A DNA stretch of 64,000 bases from Caulobacter sp. Its GTDB lineage: Bacteria > Pseudomonadota > Alphaproteobacteria > Caulobacterales > Caulobacteraceae. The stretch is taken from assembly GCA_019636175.1 (NCBI GenBank), contig JAHBYC010000004.1, positions 1-64,000 on the forward strand, in the 5' to 3' direction. The stretch's first letter is position 1; the number at the start of each line of letters is the position of its first letter. A program made the translations under genes and the position numbers. This document shows, piece by piece, positions 16,278 through 25,422 of the stretch. Below the pieces are notes generated by a model. That model was not told the DNA's origin. It made no database searches and worked only from the letters and a program-made list of their open reading frames with translations.

Positions 16278-16727
16278 CTATTCGATGTCTTCGTTGATGA
16301 TGCCGACCTTGTAGTAGCCGTTGGCCTGCAGGACGTTCAGCACGCTCATGAACTGCTCGTACATCACGTCGGCGTCGGCTTGCAGGAAGACCCGCTCGTC
16401 GGTGAAGTTGCCGGGGACGCCCTTCTTGGCCATGTCGGCCGGGATGTCGGCCGGCAGGTTTTCCAGACGGGTCTGCTGGCCGTCGATGAACATCGCGCCG
16501 CTGGTCTGGATGAAGACGATGGTCGGATCACGCGGCTTGGGCGCGCCAGGGGGCGGGGGAACCGCCGGAGGCAGGTCGATCGCGATCGACACCGTGGCCA
16601 TAGGCGCCGCGACCATGAAGATGATCAGCAGAACCAGCATGACGTCCACGAACGGCGTCACGTTGATGTCGGCGTTCTGGCCGAGATCAAACTTCTTCTT
16701 GCCGCCGCCGCCGAGCTTCGCACCCAT
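16278..16727 (-). CDS. exbD: ExbD/TolR-family biopolymer transport protein
   Basis: A 149-aa protein with one transmembrane helix ([18 protein letters not shown]) directly after the family motif [14 protein letters not shown], whose Asp is the proton-relay residue. The periplasmic domain follows, with a proline-rich hinge ([14 protein letters not shown]). It works with ExbB and TonB, or TolQ, to energise outer-membrane transport. AAAGGAGTG precedes ATG 16727, and a strong terminator follows, so it is transcribed alone. No exbB or tonB lies beside it, although TonB-dependent receptors occur elsewhere in the window. Confidence 0.93.
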   Translation of the reverse strand: MGAKLGGGGKKKFDLGQNADINVTPFVDVMLVLLIIFMVAAPMATVSIAIDLPPAVPPPPGAPKPRDPTIVFIQTSGAMFIDGQQTRLENLPADIPADMAKKGVPGNFTDERVFLQADADVMYEQFMSVLNVLQANGYYKVGIINEDIE

Positions 16728-16884
16728 TCGAACACTCCTTTTGCCGGGCCGCCCGGGCGGCCCGCTTGTTCATTCCGATCACCCATTGCGCGGATGAAGC
16801 GGCTTGTAAAGCCTGTCTCGCGCGGCGGGGGAATCCGAACGGCGCTATGGCAAGGCGGTGGGCTTTTGGTCTAAGCCGCCGGTC

Positions 16885-17877
16885 ATGATCCTCGATTTCG
16901 ACGCCTATGTCACCGCCGCCCTGTTCGACGCCGCAGGCGTACCAACGTTCGCTCTGGGCGATGGTTCAGTGCGCCTTGTAAGCCTTGAAGGATTCACCAC
17001 CGCGCAGGCTCATGACGGGGCGGTGCTGTGCGCCTGCGTCCATCCCTCGGGCGCCGGGATCGTCACCGGCGGCGACGACGGCCGGGTGGTCTGGAGCCGG
17101 CTCGAAGGCGGCGAGGCGGTGATGAGCGAGATCGCCGAGCTGAAGGGAAAATGGATCGACGCGGTGGCCGCCAGCGCCGATTCGGGCCTGATCGCCTTCG
17201 CCGCCGGCAAGGATCTGCAGGTTCGCGATTCGAAGGACCCGGCCTTCGCCCGGACCTTCAGCCACGACAAGTCGGTCGCCGACATCGCCTTCGACCCCAA
17301 GGGCCGCCGGATCGCCGCCGCCACCTACGGCGGGGCCGCCCTGTGGTACGCCCGGATCGAGAAACAGACGCCGCAGATGCTGAAATGGGCGGGCAGCCAC
17401 ATGCTGGTGCTGTGGAGCCCCGACGGGAAATTCCTGCTGAGCTCGATGCAGGAGAACAGCCTGCACGGCTGGCGGCTGTCCGACGGCAAGGACATGCGGA
17501 TGGGCGGCTATCCGGCCAAGGTCAAAAGCCTGGCCTTCCTGTCCAACGGCCTGATGATGGCCACGGCCGGGGCCAACGGCGCGGTGATCTGGCCCTTCCA
17601 GGGCGCCAACGGTCCGATGGGCAAGGAGGCCGCCGAGGTCGCCTATGACCAGGACGCCCTGGTCACCCGGGTCGCCGCGGCGGGGCGGGGCAATCTGCTG
17701 GCCGGCGGGCTGGACGACGGCCGGGTCTGGGTCTGCGATCTGGTCAGCGGCCGCAAGGAGGTGCTGAAGGCCGAGAAGGGCGCGCCGATCAGCGCCCTGG
17801 CGATGTCGATGGATGGGCGGTCCGTGGCCTTTGGCGATGAGGACGGCGGCGCCGGGGTGCTGGCCAGCGGGTTCTGA
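16885..17877 (+). CDS. WD40-repeat protein
   Basis: A protein of about 330 residues made of short beta-repeat units such as AVLCACVHPSGAGIVTGGDDG, SVADIAFDPKGRRIAAATYGG and SALAMSMDGRSVAFGDEDGG. These match degenerate WD40 blades and predict a cytoplasmic seven-bladed propeller used as an interaction platform. There is no signal peptide and no second domain. I prefer ATG 16885 (MILDFDAYVTAALFDAAG) to the in-frame GTG at 16858. It is divergent from exbD. Single-domain WD40 proteins like this are conserved in Caulobacterales, but I know no assigned role. Confidence 0.85.
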   Translation: MILDFDAYVTAALFDAAGVPTFALGDGSVRLVSLEGFTTAQAHDGAVLCACVHPSGAGIVTGGDDGRVVWSRLEGGEAVMSEIAELKGKWIDAVAASADSGLIAFAAGKDLQVRDSKDPAFARTFSHDKSVADIAFDPKGRRIAAATYGGAALWYARIEKQTPQMLKWAGSHMLVLWSPDGKFLLSSMQENSLHGWRLSDGKDMRMGGYPAKVKSLAFLSNGLMMATAGANGAVIWPFQGANGPMGKEAAEVAYDQDALVTRVAAAGRGNLLAGGLDDGRVWVCDLVSGRKEVLKAEKGAPISALAMSMDGRSVAFGDEDGGAGVLASGF

Positions 17878-17886
17878 GGTGTTTGT

Positions 17887-18012
17887 CCCTCCCCTTCATG
17901 GGGAGGGAAGACGGCCGGAGGCCGGCGGGAGTGGGGAAGTCCGCCATCGCCTCATGATTTCCCCACCCCCTGATCGCTGGCGCGATCTCGGCCCTCCCCT
18001 TGAAGGGGAGGG
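17887..18012. repeat. Paired inverted repeat (family C)
   Basis: CCCTCCCC-TTCAT-GGGGAGGG (17887-17907) and CCCTCCCCTT-GA-AGGGGAGGG (17992-18012) flank inner mirrored blocks GGGAGTGGGGAA and TTCCCCACCCCC. It fills the gap between the converging WD40 and nitroreductase genes. Confidence 0.75.
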
Positions 18013-18018
18013 ATGGAG

Positions 18019-18681
18019 TCAGTCGAAGCCGCGCATCTCGCACCAGACGTCGAAGGGATCGCGGCGGGTGCGCAGGGCGTTGATGGGCGCCGCGTCGTCG
18101 GCGTAGCCGAGCGCCATGCCGGAAAACAGCATGTGGTCGTCCGGCAGATCGAGCGCCGTGGCGACGGTCTTGGGATAGCGGGCCCAGAATTCCTGGGCGC
18201 AGGTGGCGAGCCCGCGCTCCACGGCCAGCAGCATCACCGTCTGCATATACATGCCGACATCGGCCCATTGCGGCGGTCCCAGCTTGCGGTCGAGGCTGAA
18301 GAAGAGGCCGACCGGGGCGCCGAAGAACTGGGTGTTCTTGAACAGCTGGCGCAGCCGGGCCGGCTTGTCCTCGCGGGGAATGTCGATGGCGGCGTAGAGG
18401 TCCTCGCCGCACTGGTAGCGCCGGGTGCGGAAGGGGTCCCACAGGTCCGGAGGATAGACGTCATATTCGGGTTCCTCGCCGGCCAGGTTGGCGCCGACCC
18501 GCGCCTTGAGGTCTTCCAGAGGCGCGCCGGTCAGGGCATGGACCCGCCAGGGCTGGAGATTGCCGCCGCTGGGCGCGCGGTGGGCCGCCTCGAGAATCTC
18601 GCGCACGAGGGCGCCGGAAACCGGGTCGGGCTTGAAGGCGCGAACCGAGATGCGGGCGGCGACGGCTTCAGTGACATTCAT
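18019..18681 (-). CDS. Nitroreductase-family flavoprotein
   Basis: About 220 residues of the FMN-dependent nitroreductase fold. The N-terminal ARISVRAFKPDPVS binds FMN phosphate through Arg and Ser, AAHRAPSGGNLQPWRVHAL is the classic second FMN motif, and the C-terminal MALGYADDAAPINALRTRR is typical of the NfsA/NfnB-like group. These enzymes reduce nitroaromatics, quinones or enones with NAD(P)H. I chose ATG 18681 with GGAGACCC upstream; an upstream extension to 18750 has no domain. It is divergent from mtgA with about 100 bp between. The physiological substrate is unknown. Confidence 0.9.
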   Translation of the reverse strand: MNVTEAVAARISVRAFKPDPVSGALVREILEAAHRAPSGGNLQPWRVHALTGAPLEDLKARVGANLAGEEPEYDVYPPDLWDPFRTRRYQCGEDLYAAIDIPREDKPARLRQLFKNTQFFGAPVGLFFSLDRKLGPPQWADVGMYMQTVMLLAVERGLATCAQEFWARYPKTVATALDLPDDHMLFSGMALGYADDAAPINALRTRRDPFDVWCEMRGFD

Positions 18682-18783
18682 GGACGGGTCTCCGAGTCTG
18701 GTCCGGCCGGATGTCGGGCTGGCGACAAGCAGCGCGGTCGCGGTTAGCATGCGGCCCCAAGGTCATGGCAAGAGGACTTCGCA

Positions 18784-19716
18784 TTGTCCGATCAGACGCC
18801 CGAGGACGAGACCGGAGCCGATCAGCCGGAGCCGGAGGCGAACCCGCCGCAGGACGACCGGCGGCCGGAGTCCCCGTCGGATGAGCCGGGTCCCGAGACC
18901 GGAACGCCCGGGGATGAAGCGGCTGTCCCGTCCGGCCCGGACCCCGAGCCGCCTCTGGTCCTTGCTCCGACCGCGCCGCCCCCGCCTTCCCCGCCTCCCC
19001 CGGCCCCGCCTCAACGAAACCGGCGCTCCGGCGCCCTGGGACGTCTGTTCAGGGGCCTGCTGCTGGCCGGACTGATCATCGGGGTCGCCCTGCCGGTGGC
19101 CTCGACCCTGATCTATCGGTTCGTCGGTCCGCCGATCACCATCCTGATGATCCAGCGCCTGTCCGAGGGGCAGGGCCTGGAGCGTCACTGGGTTCCGTTG
19201 AAGACGATGAGCCCGGCGCTGCCCTATGCCGTCATCGCCGCCGAGGACGCCCGCTTCTGCAGCCACCACGGGTTCGATTTCGAGGCCATGGAGAAGGCCA
19301 TGGCCCACAACCAGCGCAAGCCCGGCAGGATTCGCGGCGGCTCGACCATCAGCCAGCAGACCGCCAAGAACGTCTTCCTCTGGCCGCAGCGATCCTATGT
19401 GCGCAAGGGCTTCGAGGCCTGGTTCACGGTGCTGATCGAGACCCTGTGGGGCAAGAAGCGGATCATGGAGGTCTATCTCAACACCGTTGAGTGGGGCCCC
19501 GGCGTCTATGGCGCCGACGCCGCCGCCCGTCGCAACTTCGGAGTCGGCGCCGACCAGCTGACCCCGGCCCAGGCCTCGCGGCTGGCGGCGATCCTGCCCA
19601 GCCCGCTGAAATGGAAGGCAGCCCGGCCCGGCCCCTATGTGAAGAAGCGGTCGCGGCGGATCGGCGCCGCCAGCGGGACGGTGCGGCGAGACGGGCTGGC
19701 GGCCTGCCTGCGCTAG
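18784..19716 (+). CDS. mtgA: Monofunctional peptidoglycan glycosyltransferase
   Basis: A 310-aa GT51 enzyme that polymerises lipid II into glycan strands. A Pro/Glu-rich cytoplasmic N-terminus of about 80 residues precedes one membrane helix ([20 protein letters not shown]). The catalytic domain shows [15 protein letters not shown] with the catalytic Glu, [37 protein letters not shown] and [11 protein letters not shown]. There is no transpeptidase domain, which separates it from class A penicillin-binding proteins. The start is TTG 18784, supported by AGAGGA about 9 nt upstream. The long acidic N-terminal extension is unusual but acceptable for this order. Confidence 0.93.
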   Translation: MSDQTPEDETGADQPEPEANPPQDDRRPESPSDEPGPETGTPGDEAAVPSGPDPEPPLVLAPTAPPPPSPPPPAPPQRNRRSGALGRLFRGLLLAGLIIGVALPVASTLIYRFVGPPITILMIQRLSEGQGLERHWVPLKTMSPALPYAVIAAEDARFCSHHGFDFEAMEKAMAHNQRKPGRIRGGSTISQQTAKNVFLWPQRSYVRKGFEAWFTVLIETLWGKKRIMEVYLNTVEWGPGVYGADAAARRNFGVGADQLTPAQASRLAAILPSPLKWKAARPGPYVKKRSRRIGAASGTVRRDGLAACLR

Positions 19717-19793
19717 GCAGGCCCGGCGCCGCACTTGACGCGGCCTCTCCCCTGCGGTCCCTTGCCGCACCCCAATTTACGAGGAAGCGTCCC

Positions 19794-21641
19794 ATGAAAA
19801 AGACGACCCTGATGGTCGCCGCGGCGGCTCTGGCCCTGACGGGCGGGATCGCCGCCGCCGCCCTGGCCGCCGGCCAGGCCCCCACCCCCGCGCCGAGCGC
19901 CGCCCCCGCCGCGCCGCCGACCGCCGAGGAGGCCAAGGCCTATGTCGACAAGGCCGAGAAGGATCTCGCCGGCCTGTCGGAATATGTGAACAAGGCCAGC
20001 TGGGTGCGGGCCACCTACATCACCGAGGACACCCAGTGGCTGGAAGCCAAGGCCGGCGCCGAGTTCACCGACCTGGCCACCCGGCTGGCCATCGGCGCGG
20101 CGCGGTTCGACAAGGTCGAGGTCGATCCGGTCACCCGCCGCAAGCTGGAAATCCTCAAACGGGCCCTGGTGCTGCCGGCGCCGCAGCGCCCCGGCGTGGC
20201 CGACCAGATGGCGACCATCGGCTCGCGGATGGACAGCGTCTATTCGACCGGCAAGTTCGAATACAAGGGCAAGATGATCACCCTCAACGACGCCGAGGAC
20301 ATCCTGGCCGAAAGCCGGGACCCGGAGGAGCTGAAGGCGGTCTGGGAAGGCTGGCGCACCGTCTCCCCGGCGATGAGCGCCGACTATGCCCAGCTGGCCG
20401 AACTGGCCAACGAGGGTTCGCGCGCCCTGGGCTATGAGGACACCGGCGCCCTGTGGCGCTCCGGCTATGACATGAGCCCCGAGGACTTCGCGGCCGAGAC
20501 CGACCGCCTCTGGCAGCAGGTGGCGCCCTTCTACAAGAACCTGCACTGCTATGTGCGGACCAAGCTGAACGAACAGTACGGCGATGCAGTGCAGCCCAAG
20601 ACCGGGCCGATCCGCGCCGACCTGCTGGGCAACATGTGGGCCCAGCAGTGGGGCAACATCTATCCCATCGTCGCGCCCAAGACCGACGACGCCGGCTACA
20701 GCCTCGACAAGCTGCTGGTCGACAAGGGCTATGACCCGGTGAAGATGGTCAAGACCGGCGAGAACTTCTATTCGTCGCTCGGCTTCGCGCCGCTGCCCGA
20801 CACTTTCTGGACCCGCAGCCAGATCACCCGCCCCGAAGGCCGCGAAGTGGTCTGCCACGCCTCGGCCTGGGACCTGGACGACGCCGACGACATCCGCATC
20901 AAGATGTGCACCAAGGTCAATGCGGAGGACTTCTACACCGTCCACCACGAACTGGGTCACAACTACTACCAGCGCGCCTACAAGGATCAGCCGTTCATCT
21001 TCAAGGGCGGGGCCAACGACGGCTTCCATGAGGCGATCGGCGACTTCGCCGGCCTGTCGGCCCTGACCCCGACCTACCTCAACCAGATCGGCCTGCTGGA
21101 CAACGTGCCCGGCGCCGAGGGCGACACGCCCTTCCTCCTGAAGATGGCGCTCGACAAGATCGCCTTCCTGCCCTTCGGCCTGATGGTCGATCGCTGGCGC
21201 TGGGAGGTCTATGACGGCACGCTGAAACCGGCCGACTACAACAAGGGCTGGTGGGAGCTGCGCACCAAATACCAGGGCATCACCCCGCCCGGGCCGCGTC
21301 CGGAAAACGCCTTCGATCCGGGCGCCAAGTATCACGTGCCGGCCAACGTGCCCTACACCCGCTACTTCCTGGCCCACATCTACCAGTTCCAGTTCCACCG
21401 CGCCGCCTGCAAGCAGGCCGGCTGGAAGGGCCCGCTGCACCGCTGCTCGATCTACGGCAACAAGGAGGTCGGGGCGAAGTTCAACAAGATGCTGGAGATG
21501 GGTCAGTCCAGGCCCTGGCCGGAGGCGCTGGCCGCCTTCACCGGCGAGAGCCGCACCGACGCCAGCGCCGTGACCGAATACTTCGCGCCGCTCAACAGCT
21601 GGCTGATCAAGCAGAACAAGGGCCAGAAGTGCGGCTGGTAG
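19794..21641 (+). CDS. M2-family peptidyl-dipeptidase (ACE-like)
   Basis: A 615-aa secreted zinc metallopeptidase homologous to angiotensin-converting enzyme. A signal peptide (MKKTTLMVAAAALALTGGIA) and an Ala/Pro linker lead into the catalytic domain. The zinc site is HHELGHNYYQ (His385, His389) with the third ligand in FHEAIGDF (Glu413). The family strands ASAWDLDD and PYTRYFLAHIYQFQFH are intact. It removes dipeptides from peptide C-termini, presumably in the periplasm for peptide use. GAGGAAG precedes ATG 19794; the open frame extends upstream but overlaps mtgA and has no signal. Length is normal. Confidence 0.94.
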   Translation: MKKTTLMVAAAALALTGGIAAAALAAGQAPTPAPSAAPAAPPTAEEAKAYVDKAEKDLAGLSEYVNKASWVRATYITEDTQWLEAKAGAEFTDLATRLAIGAARFDKVEVDPVTRRKLEILKRALVLPAPQRPGVADQMATIGSRMDSVYSTGKFEYKGKMITLNDAEDILAESRDPEELKAVWEGWRTVSPAMSADYAQLAELANEGSRALGYEDTGALWRSGYDMSPEDFAAETDRLWQQVAPFYKNLHCYVRTKLNEQYGDAVQPKTGPIRADLLGNMWAQQWGNIYPIVAPKTDDAGYSLDKLLVDKGYDPVKMVKTGENFYSSLGFAPLPDTFWTRSQITRPEGREVVCHASAWDLDDADDIRIKMCTKVNAEDFYTVHHELGHNYYQRAYKDQPFIFKGGANDGFHEAIGDFAGLSALTPTYLNQIGLLDNVPGAEGDTPFLLKMALDKIAFLPFGLMVDRWRWEVYDGTLKPADYNKGWWELRTKYQGITPPGPRPENAFDPGAKYHVPANVPYTRYFLAHIYQFQFHRAACKQAGWKGPLHRCSIYGNKEVGAKFNKMLEMGQSRPWPEALAAFTGESRTDASAVTEYFAPLNSWLIKQNKGQKCGW

Positions 21642-21802
21642 CCTGATCCAGGCGGTCCTTCCCCGTCCTCGCCAAGGGGGTGGGGAGGGGCCGTGTGGTT
21701 ATCGGCAATTTACCGCCTCTGTTGGCAGGTCCGTTTACCGCGTGGTGACACTCTGCCGGATCGGCGGACGCCTCTGTCCGTCTGTCGGGTTGGGGTCACA
21801 TC

Positions 21803-23329
21803 ATGCTTGCGAGGACCGTTCTTCGCGCCGCCCGGGCGCGGTTGGGCGCCTTCGGACGCGACCGGAGGGGCGGCCTGGCGATCCAGGCGGCCTTTCTCGG
21901 ACTGCCGATGACGGTGATGGTGTTCGGCGCCATCGATATCGCCAACGGATCGGCCGCCAAGACCCGGCTGCAGGACGCCCTTGACGCCGCGGCCCTGACC
22001 GCCGCCCGCTCCAGCGCCTTCACCGACGCCGGCCTGCAGGAGATTGGCTCGTCCTCCCTGGCCGCCAACATGACCGGCTCGACGGCGACGGTGACCAGTT
22101 CCTCCTTCACCGCCGACGGCAACAAGGTCATCGCCAGCGCCAAGGCCAAGGTGGTTCCGACGGTGGCCAATCTCTGGCTGCAGGGCGACATCGTCGTCGG
22201 CGCCAAATCGCAGATCACCCGGTCGGTCAACAAGATCGAACTGGCCCTGGTGCTGGACAACACCGGCTCGATGAAGGGCGACAAGCTCTCCAACCTCAAG
22301 ACCGCGTCCCGGAACCTGATCGACACCCTGTCGGAAGCGGCGGCGCGCAGTTCCGAGAGCGACGCGGTCAAGATCGCCATCGCGCCGTTTTCGATGACGG
22401 TGCGGGTCGGGGCCGGCTATCGCGACGCCAGCTGGATGGACCAGAGCGGGGCGGCGCCGATCAATGACGAGATCTTCTCCTCCCATGCCAACCGCTTCAC
22501 CCTGCTGGACCAGATGGGGGTGGCCTGGGGCGGCTGCGTCGAGAGCCGCGCCTCGCCCTATAACGTGCAGGACACCGCCCCCAGCGCCGCGACGCCGGCG
22601 ACCCTGTTCACGCCCTTCTTCGCGCCGGATGAACCCAGCAGCAGCGGCTATTACAACAGCTACCTCCCGGACGTGACGACCAGCAGCAACTGGAAGACCC
22701 GCCAGGGTTATGTCGCCAAATACAACCAGGCGCCGACCGTCACCGGGACCAACGGCTCCACTGGCTACAACTACGGCCCCAATGCCGGTTGCCAGCTGTC
22801 GCCGGTCACCCGCCTGACCAGCGACTGGACCGGTCTGAAGTCGGCGATCGACGACATGACCGCCGTGGGCGACACCAATATTCCGATGGGCCTGATGTGG
22901 GGCTGGCACCTGTTGTCGCCCAACGCCCCGTTCGCCGATGGTCGCGCCTACGGGACCCCCAAGTCGACCAAGATCGTGGTGCTGATGACAGACGGCGACA
23001 ACACCATGACCTCGACCGGCAACAACAACGCCTCGCTGTACAATTCGCTGGGTTACATCTGGCAGGGCCGGCTGGGCATCACCTCGGGCAGCAAGAGCCA
23101 GAGGACCGCGGCCATGGACGACCGGCTGGCCACCCTGTGCGGCAACATGAAGGCGCAGGGCATCGTCATCTATACGGTGCCGGTCGAGGTCACCAGCGGC
23201 GACTCCAGCCTGCTGCGCAACTGCGCCAGCTCCAGCGACAAGTTCTATGACGTGCAGGACGCGGCCCAGCTGGACTCGGTGTTCAACGCCATCGCCGGCT
23301 CCATCGAGAACCTGCGCATCCTCAAATAG
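21803..23329 (+). CDS. TadG-like von Willebrand A protein, paralogue 1 (no FCCH insert)
   Basis: A 508-aa protein. Residues about 22-48 (RRGGLAIQAAFLGLPMTVMVFGAIDIAN) are a TadE/TadG-type prepilin-like membrane segment. Residues 148 to the end are a VWA domain with MIDAS motif DNTGSM (Asp152) and a later LMTDGDN. It is anchored in the inner membrane with the VWA part in the periplasm. TadG-like proteins accompany Flp/Tad pili, but no other tad gene is seen here. It is first of three tandem paralogues (21803-27285) and the only one lacking the FCCH-like insertion. The cysteines CVES, AGCQL, LCGNM and NCASS suggest disulfides. Confidence 0.85.
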   Translation: MLARTVLRAARARLGAFGRDRRGGLAIQAAFLGLPMTVMVFGAIDIANGSAAKTRLQDALDAAALTAARSSAFTDAGLQEIGSSSLAANMTGSTATVTSSSFTADGNKVIASAKAKVVPTVANLWLQGDIVVGAKSQITRSVNKIELALVLDNTGSMKGDKLSNLKTASRNLIDTLSEAAARSSESDAVKIAIAPFSMTVRVGAGYRDASWMDQSGAAPINDEIFSSHANRFTLLDQMGVAWGGCVESRASPYNVQDTAPSAATPATLFTPFFAPDEPSSSGYYNSYLPDVTTSSNWKTRQGYVAKYNQAPTVTGTNGSTGYNYGPNAGCQLSPVTRLTSDWTGLKSAIDDMTAVGDTNIPMGLMWGWHLLSPNAPFADGRAYGTPKSTKIVVLMTDGDNTMTSTGNNNASLYNSLGYIWQGRLGITSGSKSQRTAAMDDRLATLCGNMKAQGIVIYTVPVEVTSGDSSLLRNCASSSDKFYDVQDAAQLDSVFNAIAGSIENLRILK

Positions 23330-23429
23330 GCCCGCCGCGGCCGGGGTTCTGGCCCGGTCGGGCAAGGACTCGTTCACCACACTGATTGGCGGGTTTTTTA
23401 CCGGCGCGGCGCTATGCAAGCCGATCAAG

Positions 23430-25295
23430 ATGGATCGACCCATGACCACCAACGCTCAATCGATGTCCCCTTCGCAGGGGTGGTTGCGTTTCCTCCGGGC
23501 CTTCATGCGCCGGCGCGACGGCGCCGTGGCGGTGCAATTCGCCATAATCGCCCTGCCGCTGGCCATCCTGTCGCTGGGTCTCATCGATGTGAACCGCGCC
23601 AGCATGTCCAAGCGGACCTTGCAGGACGCCCTGGACGCCGCCTCGCTGCTGGTGGCCCGGTCCTCGGTCACCACGGATGCGGCCGCCAACAGTCTTGGCA
23701 ACACAGCCCTGAACGCCCAGCTGGCCGCCTCCGGCCAGGGCAGCCTGGTGTCGGCGACGTTCAAGTTCGGCGGCGCCAGCGGCAGCACGGTCATCGCCGA
23801 CGCCCAGGTTGCCGTCGATCCGGTCGTGGCGAACCTGTGGCTTCAGGGGTCGATGAAGGTCGGAGCCCATTCGGAGGTCGTGCGCTCCTCGGCCAACCTC
23901 GAGGTCTCGCTGGTGCTCGATGTCACCGGGTCGATGGACGGAAGCCGCATCACCGATCTGAAGGCGGCGGCCGGCGATCTGGTCGACCTGGTGGTCCAGG
24001 ACGTGCAGACGCCCTACTACAGCAAGGTCGCCATCGTTCCCTATTCGATGGGGGTGAACCTCGGCAGCGCCAACGCCGCCACCGCCCGCGGCACCGTTCC
24101 GGCCGGCAAGACCATCTCCGGCGCCTCCTGGGCCGTCGGCAGCAGCAAGGGCATCAGCGGCGCGACCAAGGCCTACCCGACGACCATCACCGCCAACGGC
24201 CATGGCTTCAACAACGGCGACTACGTCTGGATCGACGGCGTCAAGGGCATGACCCAGCTGAACGGCAAGGCCTATATCGTCGCCAACAAGACCACCAATA
24301 CCTTCCAGCTGACCGGCGTCGATTCCCGCTATTACAGCAGCTACCAGTCGGGCTCGAACGACAAGGTCACCAAGTGCCAGGTCAAGGACTGCGAGGTGGT
24401 GGTCACCTCCAGCAGCCACGGTTTCAAGAACAACGACTACGTCTACATCACCGGCGTCGGCGGCATGACGCAGATCAACAGCACGGCCTGGAAGGTGACG
24501 TCTGTCTCGACCAATACCTATCAGCTGGATGGCAGCGTGGGGCCCGACTACGGGACCTACAGCAGCGGCGGCAAGGGCTACTGCACCGACAGCGGTTGTG
24601 AATACTACCGCTTCACCAACATGTACGGCTCGCCGGTGGTGCAGCAGGTCAGCACCTGCGTGACCGAGCGCCAGGGAACGGACGCCTACAAGGACGTCGC
24701 GCCCGCGACCACGCCCGTCGGCCTGAACTATCCCAGCAGCGGCAACCCCTGCATCGGCAACCAGGTGGTCGGCCTCTCGGCCAACAAGACCAGCCTGAAG
24801 ACGGCGATCACCGATCTCGCGGTGGGAGGCTCGACAGCCGGCCAGATCGGCCTGGCCTGGGGCTGGTACACGGTGTCGCCCAACTTCAGCTCGATCTTCG
24901 GCGGGACAAGCCAGCCGGCGGCCTATGGCACCAAGGATCTGATCAAGGTCGTGATCCTGATGACCGACGGCGAGTTCAACACCGCCTACTGCAACGGGGT
25001 CATCGCCCAGGATTCCGGCTCCGGGTCGGGCTCGAACTCGGCCAAGGTCAACTGCAACGCCAGCAAGGGCAATGGCTATACCCAGGCGGCGGCCCTGTGC
25101 TCGGCGATGAAGACCCAGAAGATCGTGGTCTATACGGTCGGCTTCGACATTTCCGACAGCGATGACGTCACCAACCTCTTGAGCGGTTGCGCCACCTCGG
25201 CCCGTCACTTTTACCAGCCGTCCAATGGCACCGATCTGAAGGAGGCCTTCAAGGCCATCGGCAAGGACATCTCCAACCTCCGGATATCGAAGTAG
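23430..25295 (+). CDS. TadG-like von Willebrand A protein, paralogue 2, with two FCCH-like inserts
   Basis: About 621 aa. It has a TadE/TadG-type N-terminus (GAVAVQFAIIALPLAILSLGLIDVN, about 31-55) and a VWA domain with MIDAS DVTGSM from residue 164 and MTDGEFN near 511. Between these VWA halves two similar modules are inserted, at about residues 247-305 and 322-383. Each carries HGF-x2-(G/N)DYV-x-I-x-GV-x-GMTQ(L/I)N and a threonine-rich strand ending in Q-L. This matches the FCCH-like domain known from phage tail proteins and ubiquitin E1. Start is ambiguous: ATG 23430 (MDRPMTT) or ATG 23442, both without a good Shine-Dalgarno. Confidence 0.83.
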   Translation: MDRPMTTNAQSMSPSQGWLRFLRAFMRRRDGAVAVQFAIIALPLAILSLGLIDVNRASMSKRTLQDALDAASLLVARSSVTTDAAANSLGNTALNAQLAASGQGSLVSATFKFGGASGSTVIADAQVAVDPVVANLWLQGSMKVGAHSEVVRSSANLEVSLVLDVTGSMDGSRITDLKAAAGDLVDLVVQDVQTPYYSKVAIVPYSMGVNLGSANAATARGTVPAGKTISGASWAVGSSKGISGATKAYPTTITANGHGFNNGDYVWIDGVKGMTQLNGKAYIVANKTTNTFQLTGVDSRYYSSYQSGSNDKVTKCQVKDCEVVVTSSSHGFKNNDYVYITGVGGMTQINSTAWKVTSVSTNTYQLDGSVGPDYGTYSSGGKGYCTDSGCEYYRFTNMYGSPVVQQVSTCVTERQGTDAYKDVAPATTPVGLNYPSSGNPCIGNQVVGLSANKTSLKTAITDLAVGGSTAGQIGLAWGWYTVSPNFSSIFGGTSQPAAYGTKDLIKVVILMTDGEFNTAYCNGVIAQDSGSGSGSNSAKVNCNASKGNGYTQAAALCSAMKTQKIVVYTVGFDISDSDDVTNLLSGCATSARHFYQPSNGTDLKEAFKAIGKDISNLRISK

Positions 25296-25422
25296 CGCTG
25301 GATGCCGCGCCCCGCCGGCCGCCTCGAAGCGGTCGGCGGTCAGGCTGCGGGGCGCCAAGGCGGGGCGGGATTAACCACGGGCCTTTGCCGAACGTTTACC
25401 CTCACACCGTTATTCGAATGGC

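Noticed and set aside
19491..19793. Upstream extension of the M2 peptidase
   Set aside because: It overlaps mtgA in another frame; the signal peptide and Shine-Dalgarno support ATG 19794.
21710..25358. Minus-strand frames of about 580 and 648 codons opposite the VWA genes
   Set aside because: Low-complexity His/Arg/Gly/Val products with no fold; the plus strand carries clear paralogous proteins.
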